NCBI GenBank assembly: GCA_910579545.1
Contig: CAJTVI010000006.1
Location: forward strand, 12,110-76,109
Source of the DNA: an uncultured Oscillospiraceae bacterium
GTDB lineage: Bacteria > Bacillota > Clostridia > Oscillospirales > Ruminococcaceae
DNA: 64,000 nucleotides
Reading direction: 5' to 3'
Part shown: piece after piece, positions 1 through 7,264 of the stretch
How the letters are laid out: each line of letters starts with the position of its first letter
Position numbering within the stretch: the stretch's first letter is position 1
Notes under the pieces: model-generated
What the model saw: only the letters and a program-made list of their open reading frames with translations
Told to the model about the DNA's origin: nothing
Database searches by the model: none
Translations under genes and position numbers: made by a program

Positions 1-2458
1 GGACGTCTGCCTCCACAAAGCCGTAGGGCGGCGCGGAAAAGAACTCCATCACCGCCTTCATCGAGGTTTTCATACGGCGCTGGGTGTTCCGTGCAATAAA
101 ATCGGCCAAATCGCGCAGAGCAAGCTGGTTGGCGGGGGCAGCGGCGCCCGCAAGGGTCAGCTGCCGGGCGTTTTGACAAAACAGCGCCCGGATGTCGCTT
201 TCGGCGGTGGGGGTGTCGATATAGCTTAGCTTGTGGTAAACAGTTTCGGCCAGCCGGCCCATCGCCTCGTGCAGGCGCGATGCAACGTCCCGCGCGGGGC
301 TCTGCAGCCGGCTGCCGCCCACATACAACGCGGCATTTTTAAGTGATTCTTCCAAAAACAGGCGTGCCTGTGCCAGATGTTCCCGCAGCTCGGCCTGCTT
401 GTCCGCCTTGATCCGGGCGTATTTGGCCACATCATTGATGGTGTCAAACCGGATAAATTTTTCAATTTGCAGCGCTGCGCGCAGCTCGTCCAAAAAGGTG
501 CGGTCGCCAGGCAGCACCGCCAGCACGCACCGGCTCTGGCTGCTCAGCATCCGCATGGTCTGCTCGTCCGCCAGTTCGTCGCTGTCCGGGGTCAGGATCT
601 TGAGGGTCAGGGGGTGGTTCTGGCCCGCCTTATAGGGCTTGTCGTCCACCACCTGGTTAAAGGCAAACGAGTACCGGCCGTTCATGGCGGAAAAGCGGTA
701 CTTTTTTTCGTCATAGATGCCGTCAAAGATCATTTCGGCCGCCTTGGCCCGCACCTCGTCCGGCTCAATGGGCTGGCTCTCAACCGCGCGGTTGATTTCC
801 TGTTCTTCGTTGGTCAAAAACACATAGGCGTTGCCGCTTTTCTGCACCAGGGTCTGGCGGGTCAGCTGCTTGAGCGCGGCTTCCACCTGTGCGGCCAAGG
901 CCAGCCGGTCCTCTCCAATCTGGCTGGCCATCAGGCTGGTCACCTGCTCGGCGGTGGCCTTGATCTCCTTCACATACTTGATCATAAACAGGGTTTTCAG
1001 CACGTCCACCGCAAAGCAGCTTTGCTCGTGCCGGGGGTTGAGATACTCGTTTTCCAGCGCGCGGCAGATCACATCCTTGTGGGAGTGGTCGATAAAGTTT
1101 TCCAGCGGTTCGTAAAAAAAGTGGAAGGGGATCAGCGCGCCGGGCTGCTCGTCCTTGATGCGCAGGGCGGATTCCTGAAACAGGGCCAGCATCGAGCGGG
1201 CGCCGTCCGACAGGTGCTTGCCGGACGCCCCATAGGTGCGGATGGACGTGAGTACGCTGCCCAAAAGATCAAACTGGTAGGGGATAAAGGGATAAACGGC
1301 AGCAAAATCCTCCCGCCCGGCGTACAGCTTTTTCTCGATGCCGTCGTTGAACAGCACCAGGTTTTTGATCACGGTTGCCTTTTCGTCATACAGCAGGCGC
1401 AGGGCTTCGGCGGCGGGTTCGGTTTTTTGCAGAATCCGCTTCTGGATCACCTCGCTGACGTTGGCCGCCGAGAGCGAGAGCCGGGTGTCGAACCGACCTT
1501 GTATCTTGGAAAAATCGTTGCCGCGTATTTTTGTGATCGAGTCGATGTCCTCCTGACTGGTCACGATCACCCAGGCCTTGCCCTGGCAGGCGGTGCCAAG
1601 GTCCTCGGTAACGGTTTGCAGGTTGAGCATCAGCCGGGAGTCCTCCCCAATGTACTGCCCGATTTCATCCACCGCAAACACCACATGGTGGTTGCCGCCC
1701 CGCTGCCGGATATACCGCCCGACCAGCTCGGCAAACCGCTCAATGCTGATGGCATACGGCTCGGTGGCCTTTTCGCACCAGCTGCGTGCGGCTTCGGCGC
1801 TCATAAACCCAATGCCGGCCAGTGCATCTGCCAGCGCGTCCTGCACAAAATCAACGCCGTACCGCTCCTCGCACCAGTCTCCGCCGCCGGCCTCGGCAAA
1901 GGCCCGGCAAAAGGCGTCGTACTGGTTCTGCTCGGTTAGCCGCCGCTCCAGATCCGCCACGGCCGGGTATGCGCCGCAAAAGCCCTGCATCTCGTTAAAG
2001 GCCTTCAAAAACACCGAGACAATGGCGTCCTTGTCCTGCTTGCCGGTGCTTTCGCCCTTGGAATCAATGTTAAACAGGATCACATCGGCAGGGGTGTTTG
2101 CGGCCAGCTGCATATCGGCCAGCACCATTGGGTCGCTGATTTTCTGGTCCGCCAAAAAGTAGTCCAGCGCACACCGGCCGTCCACCGTGCGATTTTCCAG
2201 CAGGTAGGCCAGGATTTTTAAAAAGTGCGATTTGCCGCTGCCAAAAAAGCCGGAAATCCACACGCCCATCTTGTCGGTCTGGCCGGTGATGCCGGTTTTG
2301 TAGGCGGCAAAAAACTCGGCAAAATGCCGCTGCAGCTCCCGAGTTACCACATATTCTTCCAGCTCCTGCCGGATGTTCTCATCCTCGCCCTGGCCCACCT
2401 TTACGACGCCCTTGATGTCGCGGTCGATCGGCTTTTGAAAGAGCTGCCGGATCGTCAT
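1..2458 (-). CDS. brxC: BREX ATPase BrxC, 3' end outside window
   Basis: BrxC is the large P-loop ATPase of BREX phage defence, needed for phage exclusion and BREX methylation. The frame is open from an ATG at 2458 to base 1 (about 819 codons; family members are about 1200 residues), so the C terminus is outside the window. Seen: N terminus MTIRQLFQKPIDRDIKGVV, Walker A GFFGSGKSH at residues 70-78, Walker B VVFAVDE at about 259-265 followed by IGQYIGED. It follows brxB after 27 bases with a ribosome site (AAAGGGGAGG) before the ATG. The order brxA-brxB-brxC is that of type 1 BREX; pglX, pglZ and brxL are expected further left but cannot be seen. No frameshift or stop was found when reading the whole frame. 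Confidence 0.93.
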   Translation of the reverse strand, partial: MTIRQLFQKPIDRDIKGVVKVGQGEDENIRQELEEYVVTRELQRHFAEFFAAYKTGITGQTDKMGVWISGFFGSGKSHFLKILAYLLENRTVDGRCALDYFLADQKISDPMVLADMQLAANTPADVILFNIDSKGESTGKQDKDAIVSVFLKAFNEMQGFCGAYPAVADLERRLTEQNQYDAFCRAFAEAGGGDWCEERYGVDFVQDALADALAGIGFMSAEAARSWCEKATEPYAISIERFAELVGRYIRQRGGNHHVVFAVDEIGQYIGEDSRLMLNLQTVTEDLGTACQGKAWVIVTSQEDIDSITKIRGNDFSKIQGRFDTRLSLSAANVSEVIQKRILQKTEPAAEALRLLYDEKATVIKNLVLFNDGIEKKLYAGREDFAAVYPFIPYQFDLLGSVLTSIRTYGASGKHLSDGARSMLALFQESALRIKDEQPGALIPFHFFYEPLENFIDHSHKDVICRALENEYLNPRHEQSCFAVDVLKTLFMIKYVKEIKATAEQVTSLMASQIGEDRLALAAQVEAALKQLTRQTLVQKSGNAYVFLTNEEQEINRAVESQPIEPDEVRAKAAEMIFDGIYDEKKYRFSAMNGRYSFAFNQVVDDKPYKAGQNHPLTLKILTPDSDELADEQTMRMLSSQSRCVLAVLPGDRTFLDELRAALQIEKFIRFDTINDVAKYARIKADKQAELREHLAQARLFLEESLKNAALYVGGSRLQSPARDVASRLHEAMGRLAETVYHKLSYIDTPTAESDIRALFCQNARQLTLAGAAAPANQLALRDLADFIARNTQRRMKTSMKAVMEFFSAPPYGFVEADV

Positions 2459-2485
2459 GCAAAACCTCCCCTTTCTTAACGGCGG

Positions 2486-3067
2486 CTATGGCGCCAGCTT
2501 GATGGCCCGGTAGTAGTTGTCGTCCTTGATCTCGCCAAACAGGATCAGCTCCTGGCCCGAGAACACACCCGGGTAAAACATCACCACCGGCACACTGTCC
2601 ACCGCCAGATGCAGGTTATTGATGATTGTGTGCGAGCGGATGATCGGGTAGCATTTGCCAATGCCGGTTAAGAATACGGTCGAGCCCGGCATGATCCGCT
2701 CTTTGATATACTCTACGATCAATCCATCGGTGGCGTTTACCCGCACACGGTTTGCAATCACAGTACTTACCTTTTCAAAGCCCTTTTGCTGTTCCAGTGC
2801 AAAGCATTTTTCCAAATAGCCCTTTTGCCGCAAAATGTCCAGCAAAATTTCATACAGATCAAATACCAGAATCCGGCTGCCATCGCCGCTGGCCTCGCTT
2901 TTGCGCTGCAGATAGGCCACCTGCTGCCGCACATACAGTTCTTCGGCGGCGGGGTAGTCAAAGATGTAATATCGTACCTCGTTTGCCAGCCCCCGCCCTT
3001 CCCGAAAGGAGGGCTTTTGCAGTTCTTTTTCCAGCGTGTCAAAGCGTTCCTGCAGTGTTTTTGCCAT
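2486..3067 (-). CDS. brxB: BREX protein BrxB (DUF1788)
   Basis: A 193-residue protein of the DUF1788/BrxB family, the usual second gene of BREX type 1 operons; its biochemical role in the complex is not settled. Seen: N terminus MAKTLQERFDTLEKEL, a central segment ILVFDLYEILLDIL, then GIGKCYPIIRSHTIINNLH and the C-terminal VVMFYPGVFSGQELILFGE, all typical of the family, and the length matches full-length members. Its ATG begins on the base next to the brxA stop codon, so the two are probably translationally coupled. Transcribed leftward with brxC. Nothing looks truncated. Confidence 0.93.
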   Translation of the reverse strand: MAKTLQERFDTLEKELQKPSFREGRGLANEVRYYIFDYPAAEELYVRQQVAYLQRKSEASGDGSRILVFDLYEILLDILRQKGYLEKCFALEQQKGFEKVSTVIANRVRVNATDGLIVEYIKERIMPGSTVFLTGIGKCYPIIRSHTIINNLHLAVDSVPVVMFYPGVFSGQELILFGEIKDDNYYRAIKLAP

Positions 3068-3697
3068 TCAGCGCACCCCCGAGATAGCCCGCGCAATGCC
3101 GGTTTGCCGGCAGGCGGCCAGATAATCACACAAAGCGGGCTCCAGCAGCGGCGGGGTGATCCGCCGCTGCGAACCTGCACAGGCCAGCATTCCGCAGTCG
3201 GTCAAAAAGTTCAGATAGCAGCTTGCCAGCCGCCGCCGGGTGGGCTCGGCCCATCCGGCAATCAGTTCACTCTGCTGTTCCTTGCGGCTAAAAAACACCC
3301 GCGCATCTGCTTGCTCCAGCGCGTGTGCCCCCAACAGCGCCTTTTCGCGGTACACCTCGTCCACAAATTCAAACAGCAGCCGGTCCTGCCGCAGGATGCA
3401 GATCAGGTTCAGCAGCTTCTGGGTTTGCAGCCCGGCGCACAAAAACAGCGCCTGGCCGGCGGCGTCCAGCGCGGCGGCGCGGCGGGTAAGATAGCCGCAG
3501 ATCCGTCGGGCTCGGTATGCATTTGGCGCGCCAAACAGGTTTTGTTCGATCAGCAGGGCTTTTAGCTGTTCGGGCGCTGCGCCGTCCGCTTTCAGCCGCA
3601 CGACCTGTTTGAACTCAACAAACCAAAAAGACTGCGCCATAAGCCCGGAGGAATAGTCCCTGGGAGGGTACTGGGGCAGGTTGTTGATAGGCTCCAT
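3068..3697 (-). CDS. brxA: BREX protein BrxA (DUF1819)
   Basis: First gene of the BREX type 1 operon, 209 residues, DUF1819/BrxA family (a small, DNA-binding, winged-helix-rich protein in characterised members). The start is placed at the ATG at 3697 because AGGTGGTGA lies seven bases upstream and the protein then begins MEPINNLPQYPPRDYSSGLM; the open frame reaches back to 3796 but that part is low-complexity and lacks a ribosome site. Conserved-looking segments are SFWFVEFKQVVRL and NLFGAPNAYRARRICGYL. No promoter facing brxA was found between 3698 and 3943 in the sequenced orientation; the only good promoter there points the other way and sits in a probable invertible segment. Confidence 0.9.
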   Translation of the reverse strand: MEPINNLPQYPPRDYSSGLMAQSFWFVEFKQVVRLKADGAAPEQLKALLIEQNLFGAPNAYRARRICGYLTRRAAALDAAGQALFLCAGLQTQKLLNLICILRQDRLLFEFVDEVYREKALLGAHALEQADARVFFSRKEQQSELIAGWAEPTRRRLASCYLNFLTDCGMLACAGSQRRITPPLLEPALCDYLAACRQTGIARAISGVR

Positions 3698-3730
3698 TGG
3701 GTTTTCACCACCTGTTTTTTGCCGCGGCGC

Positions 3731-3756
3731 AAAAGGGCCGGCAGATGTGCTGCCGG
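3731..3756 (-). terminator. terminator-like hairpin in the brxA leader
   Basis: Read leftward, CCGGCAG-CACAT-CTGCCGG (3756-3738) is followed by CCCTTTT. It lies 35 bases upstream of brxA and after the invertible segment, so it could stop read-through from the recombinase gene or attenuate brx transcription. Two more GC hairpins (around CCCCATTTGGGG and GGGGCGTTGCCCC) lie just beyond it in the leader. Confidence 0.5.
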
Positions 3757-3790
3757 GGCGTTGCCCCTGCCCCCATTTGGGGCGCGGGTT

Positions 3791-3814
3791 TGTCAAAAAG
3801 TGTACCTTTTGACA
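3791..3814 (-). repeat. left inverted repeat (recombination half of pair)
   Basis: On the minus strand it reads TGTCAAAAGGTACAC then TTTTTGACA. The unit is itself a quasi-palindrome (TGTCAAAA...TTTTGACA), as expected of a dimer-binding crossover site of a small serine recombinase. It differs from the right repeat at two positions. Confidence 0.75.
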
Positions 3815-3871
3815 ATCTCCCGGCCGCAGGGTACTGTGCCTTCCGCCTTTGGCAAGGACGTCAAAAAATCG

Positions 3872-3900
3872 TTGAACGCGGGCCGCTTATCAGGTATAAT
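3872..3900 (+). promoter_or_regulatory. sigma-A promoter inside invertible segment, facing away from brxA
   Basis: TTGAAC (3872-3877), 17-base spacer, TATAAT (3895-3900). It is the best promoter in this region. In the sequenced orientation a transcript from about 3907 would run out through the right repeat and antisense into the recombinase gene; flipped, it would drive brxABC. Confidence 0.8.
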
Positions 3901-3917
3901 GACAATGTATAAACCGC

Positions 3918-3941
3918 TGTCAAAAGGTACACCTTATGACA
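3918..3941 (+). repeat. right inverted repeat (recombination half of pair)
   Basis: On the plus strand it reads TGTCAAAAGGTACAC then CTTATGACA, matching the minus strand of the left repeat at 22 of 24 positions. It ends two bases before the stop codon of the recombinase. Confidence 0.75.
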
Positions 3942-3943
3942 GC

Positions 3944-4552
3944 CTATTGTCTGCTGAGACGGTACTCGCGCAGGCGGCGGTAAAAGGTCGCCTCGCTCAT
4001 GCGGCAGCGCCGGGTGACTTCGGCAAGGGGAATCTGCCCCTGCTCCCACGCGCACACAATGCCCGCGAACTGTTCTGGCAGGGCAATTTCCGGCCGGCCA
4101 AACCGCACTCCCTTTGCCTTGGCCGCCGCAATGCCCTCGGCCTGGCGCTGGCGGATGCTGTCCCGCTCGTTCTCGGCCACGAATGAGAGCACCTGCAGCA
4201 CAATGTCGCTCAAAAAGGTGCCCATCAGGTCCTTGCCGCGGCGGGTGTCCAAGAGGGGCATGTCCAGTACCACGATGTCCACGCCCTTTTCTTTGGTGAG
4301 GATACGCCACTGCTGCAAAATTTCCTCGTAGTTGCGGCCCAGCCGGTCGATGCTCTTGATGTACAGCAGATCGTCCTTTTTCAGCCTGCGCAGCAGCCTT
4401 TTGTACTGCGGACGGTTGAAATCCTTGCCGGACTGCTTGTCCATGTAGATGTTCTGTGCGGGGATCGCCATCTCGCGCAATGCGATGATCTGACGGTCCT
4501 CATTCTGTTCGCGGGTGGACACCCGGATGTAGCCGTAGATGTTTTGCGCCAT
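3944..4552 (-). CDS. small serine recombinase (resolvase/invertase, Pin-like)
   Basis: A 202-residue serine recombinase with a full resolvase catalytic domain: YIRVST at residues 8-13 gives Ser12 as the expected nucleophile with Arg10 beside it, the SIDRLGRNYEEI segment carries the paired catalytic arginines, and the long E-helix region ENERDSIRQRQAEGIAAAKA leads into the RFGRPE hinge and a C-terminal helix-turn-helix (LAEVTRRCRMSEATFYRRL). This size and architecture are those of DNA invertases and resolvases rather than large integrases. The start ATG follows AAGGAGGAATTGA. Its 3' end abuts the inverted-repeat-flanked promoter segment upstream of brxA, so it is the obvious candidate to invert that promoter. 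Activity and specificity are inferred. Confidence 0.9.
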   Translation of the reverse strand: MAQNIYGYIRVSTREQNEDRQIIALREMAIPAQNIYMDKQSGKDFNRPQYKRLLRRLKKDDLLYIKSIDRLGRNYEEILQQWRILTKEKGVDIVVLDMPLLDTRRGKDLMGTFLSDIVLQVLSFVAENERDSIRQRQAEGIAAAKAKGVRFGRPEIALPEQFAGIVCAWEQGQIPLAEVTRRCRMSEATFYRRLREYRLSRQ

Positions 4553-4593
4553 TCAATTCCTCCTTTCGGGCGGTTTGGGATAGCATCAGAATA

Positions 4594-4640
4594 CAGCAAA
4601 GCCCGCCGGAACGTGAGAAGCGTTCCGGCGGGCTTTGCTG
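4594..4640. terminator. 20-bp perfect hairpin between recombinase and mobC-like gene
   Basis: CAGCAAAGCCCGCCGGAACG pairs perfectly with its complement across a 7-base loop (TGAGAAG). It lies in the leader of the recombinase and downstream of the MobC-like gene. The AAAGCCC...GGGCTTT ends resemble a bidirectional terminator, though there is no long T-run. Confidence 0.55.
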
Positions 4641-4749
4641 GAATTTATGGCCCTGGGTCTGCGAGAGGCGCAGGGCGGTTTCACGCGACAGGCTGATCAC
4701 TCCGGCACTTAGCAGCTGCAAATCTTTCTGTTGCAGGCGCTTTGTGCGT

Positions 4750-5064
4750 TCATTCCCTTAACTTTTCCTGTACCAATCTCAGCACCTTTTGGAGCAGCAG
4801 AGTAAGTTCAGCCATCTGAGCCTCGGATATATACCAGGTACGGTTTAATTCGTGGGTGATCTCGTTGATCCGCCTGCCCACCACCGAGATGTCCTTTGCA
4901 AGCTGGAGATATTCATCCGGGCATCGGGGTACAACATGGCATTTCTCTATGCGGCGGCGGATGTATGGCTCGCGCTTCAGATAAGCGGCTTTCGCCTTTT
5001 TGCAGAGCCGGTCATATTCCTGCCCGGTCAGGCGGATCGAGATTTGTTTTTGCCTTTTCAGCAT
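4750..5064 (-). CDS. MobC-like relaxosome / ribbon-helix-helix protein
   Basis: A 104-residue basic protein resembling plasmid mobilisation MobC proteins: N-terminal ribbon-helix-helix-like MLKRQKQISIRLTGQEYDRL, a basic middle (KAAYLKREPYIRRRIEKC), and the C-terminal helix that in MobC follows a pattern like DISVVGRRINEITHELNR. Start ATG at 5064 is chosen because AAGGAG precedes it by six bases; the frame extends to 5187 without a ribosome site. In mobile elements this protein helps the relaxase nick oriT, but no relaxase lies beside it here: the next gene downstream is the recombinase. An oriT-like hairpin lies just upstream. The mobilisation module therefore looks partial. Confidence 0.7.
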   Translation of the reverse strand: MLKRQKQISIRLTGQEYDRLCKKAKAAYLKREPYIRRRIEKCHVVPRCPDEYLQLAKDISVVGRRINEITHELNRTWYISEAQMAELTLLLQKVLRLVQEKLRE

Positions 5065-5332
5065 GGGTTTCTCCTTGGATGTCCTGTGATTTTGTTGCGG
5101 TTTGGGTATGCTGTGCGCTGGCAGGGGTTTTAGGGGCTTGCCCCTAACAAGGGACGTTATGGCAGGATTTTCCAGAAATGCTGTCATAATGTCATGCTTG
5201 CTTGTACTGTGCGCGGTGCAGTTTGCTCTTTTTGGTGGAAACGGAAAAGCCCCGGAGCTGCTGGCTCCGGGGCGGCGGATTGGATGGATTTTTGTGCTTG
5301 GGGATGTGGTGGATAAGGGCGTGAGATAGCGA
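5065..5332. other. intergenic region with oriT-like hairpin
   Basis: TTAGGGG-CTTG-CCCCTAA (5130-5147) followed by CAAGGGACG resembles the GGGG/CCCC hairpins found at nicking regions upstream of mobC genes, and a similar hairpin is present upstream of the second mobC at 30151. The rest of the stretch holds only the terminator at 5249-5273. Confidence 0.4.
5249..5273 (-). terminator. rho-independent terminator of tnpV
   Basis: GCCCCGGAGC-CAGCA-GCTCCGGGGC on the minus strand followed by TTTTCC, placed downstream of the tnpV stop. Confidence 0.75.
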
Positions 5333-5677
5333 TCAGGCGTAAATCAAATCGCGCAGGATAATTTCCTCCGCAGCGGCCTTGATGTTGTTCATCCGCCCTG
5401 TCCAGCATAGCGGGTCGGAGGCTTTCAGCCGTTCGTCCACATTTTGCTGCCGGAACATTTGGCCAATCAGTCGCTCCAGCATCTCGCGGGCCTGTTGGTC
5501 GGTCTCCTGCAAATGGGCATCCAGCCTGCCGGACAGCAGCAAGCCCGTATAGATTCCCTCACAGTATTCACGCAGATAGCTGCGGCGCAGGCGGCCATAT
5601 TTGCTGAGCGGCAGCGGTTCTGCCGCATACAAGTTCGGCAGCAGATACCCGTTTTCGGTTCGATAGGTGATTTCCAT
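5333..5677 (-). CDS. tnpV: transposon-encoded protein TnpV
   Basis: A 114-residue protein matching the TnpV family carried by Tn4451-like mobilisable elements of Clostridia. The family signature is visible: EITYRTENGYLLPNL, PLSKYGRLRRSYLREY, LLLSGRLDAHLQE and the C-terminal WTGRMNNIKAAAEEIILRDL. Length is the usual one. The ATG follows AAAGGAGGCCCCAAA. Function is unknown; it is used as a marker of mobilisable transposons. It sits downstream of parB on the same strand and ends in a strong terminator. Confidence 0.85.
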   Translation of the reverse strand: MEITYRTENGYLLPNLYAAEPLPLSKYGRLRRSYLREYCEGIYTGLLLSGRLDAHLQETDQQAREMLERLIGQMFRQQNVDERLKASDPLCWTGRMNNIKAAAEEIILRDLIYA

Positions 5678-5774
5678 TTTGGGGCCTCCTTTTTGTGTTT
5701 TGTTCTGACATCATCATAGCGCCGCTTGGAAGTACCTGCAAGGCTGTCAAGGGGCGGGGCGACACTTCTCCTGC

Positions 5775-6731
5775 TCACCGCTCCAAACCGCGCTGGTGGG
5801 CTTTCTGGCGGGCTTCCAGCATGCGGATGATATGGGCGACGATTTGTTCTGTTGTAGCGGTGCTGGGAAAGAATCGCTCAATTTTGGAAAGCGGGATGCT
5901 GATCTGCCGTTCGCGCGGCGGGACGCTGGGCGGGGCAGCCGCCATGATGGTGTTCAGCTTGTCCGCATCAAGGGCCTGCTCCCGGCTGGCGGCTTTGAGC
6001 TGCTGGGCCTGCGAGAGGGATGGGGTTCGGCTTTCGCTGTCGATGTACTCATAAAACTGCCGCTGTTCCTCTGGCTGAAGATAGGACAGCTCCACCGCCG
6101 GATTAAATTTCAGCTTTTTGTCCTCGACCATCCGCTGCAATTCGGGGATCAGCTCATTCAAGCGGATGTAGCGCTGAATTTGATTGCGGCTTTCTCCAGC
6201 ATCCTGAGCCACCTTTTCATCGGCTCGAAAATGTGTCCCAACTTGGGCCAAATTATTTTTTGCTGGCCTGCCCGCCTTTCGCTTGATTGCCTCCAACTTC
6301 ATCTTGTACGCCCGTGCCTTTTCAATCGCGTTCACATTCTCGCGCTGGCAGTTGGAATCCACCATCAAAATTACCGCCGTGTCATCGTCCATCTCCCGCA
6401 CGATCACCGGAACCGCCTCCACGCCCGCCAGCTCACAGGCCCGCTTGCGGCGGTGGCCCGCGATCATCTCAAACCCGCCCTCCGGCAGGGGGCGGGCGAT
6501 CAGAGGCGTCAGCACGCCGTACAGCCGGACGCTCTCGACCATCCTCCGCATCTCCTCATCCTCCCGTACCTCAAACGGATGGTTTGGGAACTCATGCAGC
6601 TGCTCCGGCGGCACAAGCTGCACCTTTTCGAGCGCGGCATCCTGCCGCTCCTCCTCGGTGCTGAAAAGGATGCTGTCCAGCGAGGGCAGCTTGATTTTGC
6701 TGCCATACAAATTATTTTTTGCGTTTTCCAT
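5775..6731 (-). CDS. ParB/RepB/Spo0J-family partition protein
   Basis: A 318-residue ParB-like protein. It has the N-terminal ParB/Srx nuclease-like fold with EFPNHPFEVREDEEMRRMV, the GGFEMIAGHRRKRACEL box (the ParB CTP-binding GxxRxxA-type motif) and NVNAIEKARAY, then the central helix-turn-helix (EKVAQDAGESRNQIQRYIRL). Start ATG at 6731 follows AAGGAGGAGC; the longer frame to 6803 has no ribosome site. No ParA gene is adjacent. Such orphan ParB proteins are common in Clostridial integrative elements and may aid maintenance of the excised circle or act as regulators. A 25-bp palindrome upstream could be its binding site. Confidence 0.9.
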   Translation of the reverse strand: MENAKNNLYGSKIKLPSLDSILFSTEEERQDAALEKVQLVPPEQLHEFPNHPFEVREDEEMRRMVESVRLYGVLTPLIARPLPEGGFEMIAGHRRKRACELAGVEAVPVIVREMDDDTAVILMVDSNCQRENVNAIEKARAYKMKLEAIKRKAGRPAKNNLAQVGTHFRADEKVAQDAGESRNQIQRYIRLNELIPELQRMVEDKKLKFNPAVELSYLQPEEQRQFYEYIDSESRTPSLSQAQQLKAASREQALDADKLNTIMAAAPPSVPPRERQISIPLSKIERFFPSTATTEQIVAHIIRMLEARQKAHQRGLER

Positions 6732-6838
6732 GCTTTGCTCCTCCTTGCTGAAATAGAAAAAGCCTTTTGCAGCCATCCAGTTTGGGATGCGCAAAAGACA
6801 CACAATGTTTTATCTGGCTTGTACCTGTCCCTAAACCC

Positions 6839-6863
6839 GCTGGAAAGGATATCTCTTTTCAGC
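6839..6863. repeat. 25-bp imperfect palindrome upstream of parB (possible parS/operator)
   Basis: GCTGGAAAGGATATC continuing to TCTTTTCAGC is nearly symmetric about GATATC, and a further CTTTCAGC half-site lies at 6890-6897. The block around it (6860-6910) is unusually AT-rich. Binding by ParB is inference from position only. Confidence 0.4.
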
Positions 6864-6937
6864 CTGTATAGCTTATATATATAATGTATCTTTCAGCAGG
6901 TATATAGGGATAGGGGGAGTATGAGGGGGAAAGGGGG

Positions 6938-7126
6938 CTATGCGGTAGTGCTGTCTGCCGTTTTCTTGTCTTTGGCCTCTTGTTGCTTTTTCCATTCAGC
7001 AAATTCACGCTGACCTTCCTCGCTCTCATAAAAGGCGAGGATGTCCGGCATGATGCACCGTGCAATCATTTCAATCTGGTGCTGAGGAATGTTCGTGTTG
7101 TTGATCAATTTTTTGCGTCTGCTCAA
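6938..7126 (-). CDS. small hypothetical ICE protein
   Basis: A 62-residue, charged, probably cytoplasmic protein beginning with TTG at 7126 after GGAGGTATTCT. It starts MSRRKKLINNTNIPQHQI, has one short hydrophobic stretch (IEMIARCIMPDIL) and a charged tail. I do not recognise a named domain; similar small proteins are common next to sigma-like genes in Clostridial mobile elements. It lies between the sigma-70-like gene and parB on the same strand and is probably co-transcribed with parB. Confidence 0.6.
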   Translation of the reverse strand: MSRRKKLINNTNIPQHQIEMIARCIMPDILAFYESEEGQREFAEWKKQQEAKDKKTADSTTA

Positions 7127-7228
7127 AGAATACCTCCAGTGTTATATTCAATTTTCAAGGTCCTGATGATTCGGTTCTGCCTGATTAATTCCTGCTGCTA
7201 CACATACTGTGCCTCCTTTCCTGTATAC

Positions 7229-7264
7229 AAAAAGCCACGCTCACCATCCGGCTTGCGTGGTTTT
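7229..7264 (-). terminator. rho-independent terminator of sigma-like gene
   Basis: On the minus strand CCACGC (loop of 14) GCGTGG is followed by CTTTTTG; placed directly after the stop codon of the sigma-70-like gene. Confidence 0.75.

Larger units (their letters stand above)
3791..3941. other. candidate invertible promoter segment (inverton)
   Basis: This segment lies between the 3' end of a Pin-like serine recombinase and brxA. It is bounded by 24-bp inverted repeats at 3791-3814 and 3918-3941 and contains one near-consensus sigma-A promoter (3872-3900) directed rightward, away from brxA. The repeats match 22/24 as an inverted pair but only 20/24 as a direct pair, and the central dinucleotide (AC) agrees only in the inverted alignment, which for serine recombinases favours inversion over deletion. 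After inversion the promoter would face brxA with a leader of roughly 130 bases. The alternative, resolvase res subsites, is less likely because res sites normally lie upstream of the resolvase gene. Confidence 0.75.

Noticed and set aside
377..1939. 520-codon plus-strand frame
   Set aside because: Antisense shadow of brxC, whose minus-strand frame encodes Walker A/B motifs and is open throughout.
3809..3837. Second promoter TTGACA-17-TACTGT starting in the left repeat
   Set aside because: The -10 is weak and the -35 is part of the repeat; the promoter at 3872-3900 is far better.
3791..3941. Resolvase res site for cointegrate resolution
   Set aside because: No transposase is adjacent, the sites lie downstream of the recombinase gene, and repeats match best as an inverted pair.
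7190..7225. Six-codon ORF after AAAGGAGG on the minus strand (ATG TGT AGC ...)
   Set aside because: Too short to support as a gene; possibly a leader peptide or remnant upstream of the 62-residue ORF.
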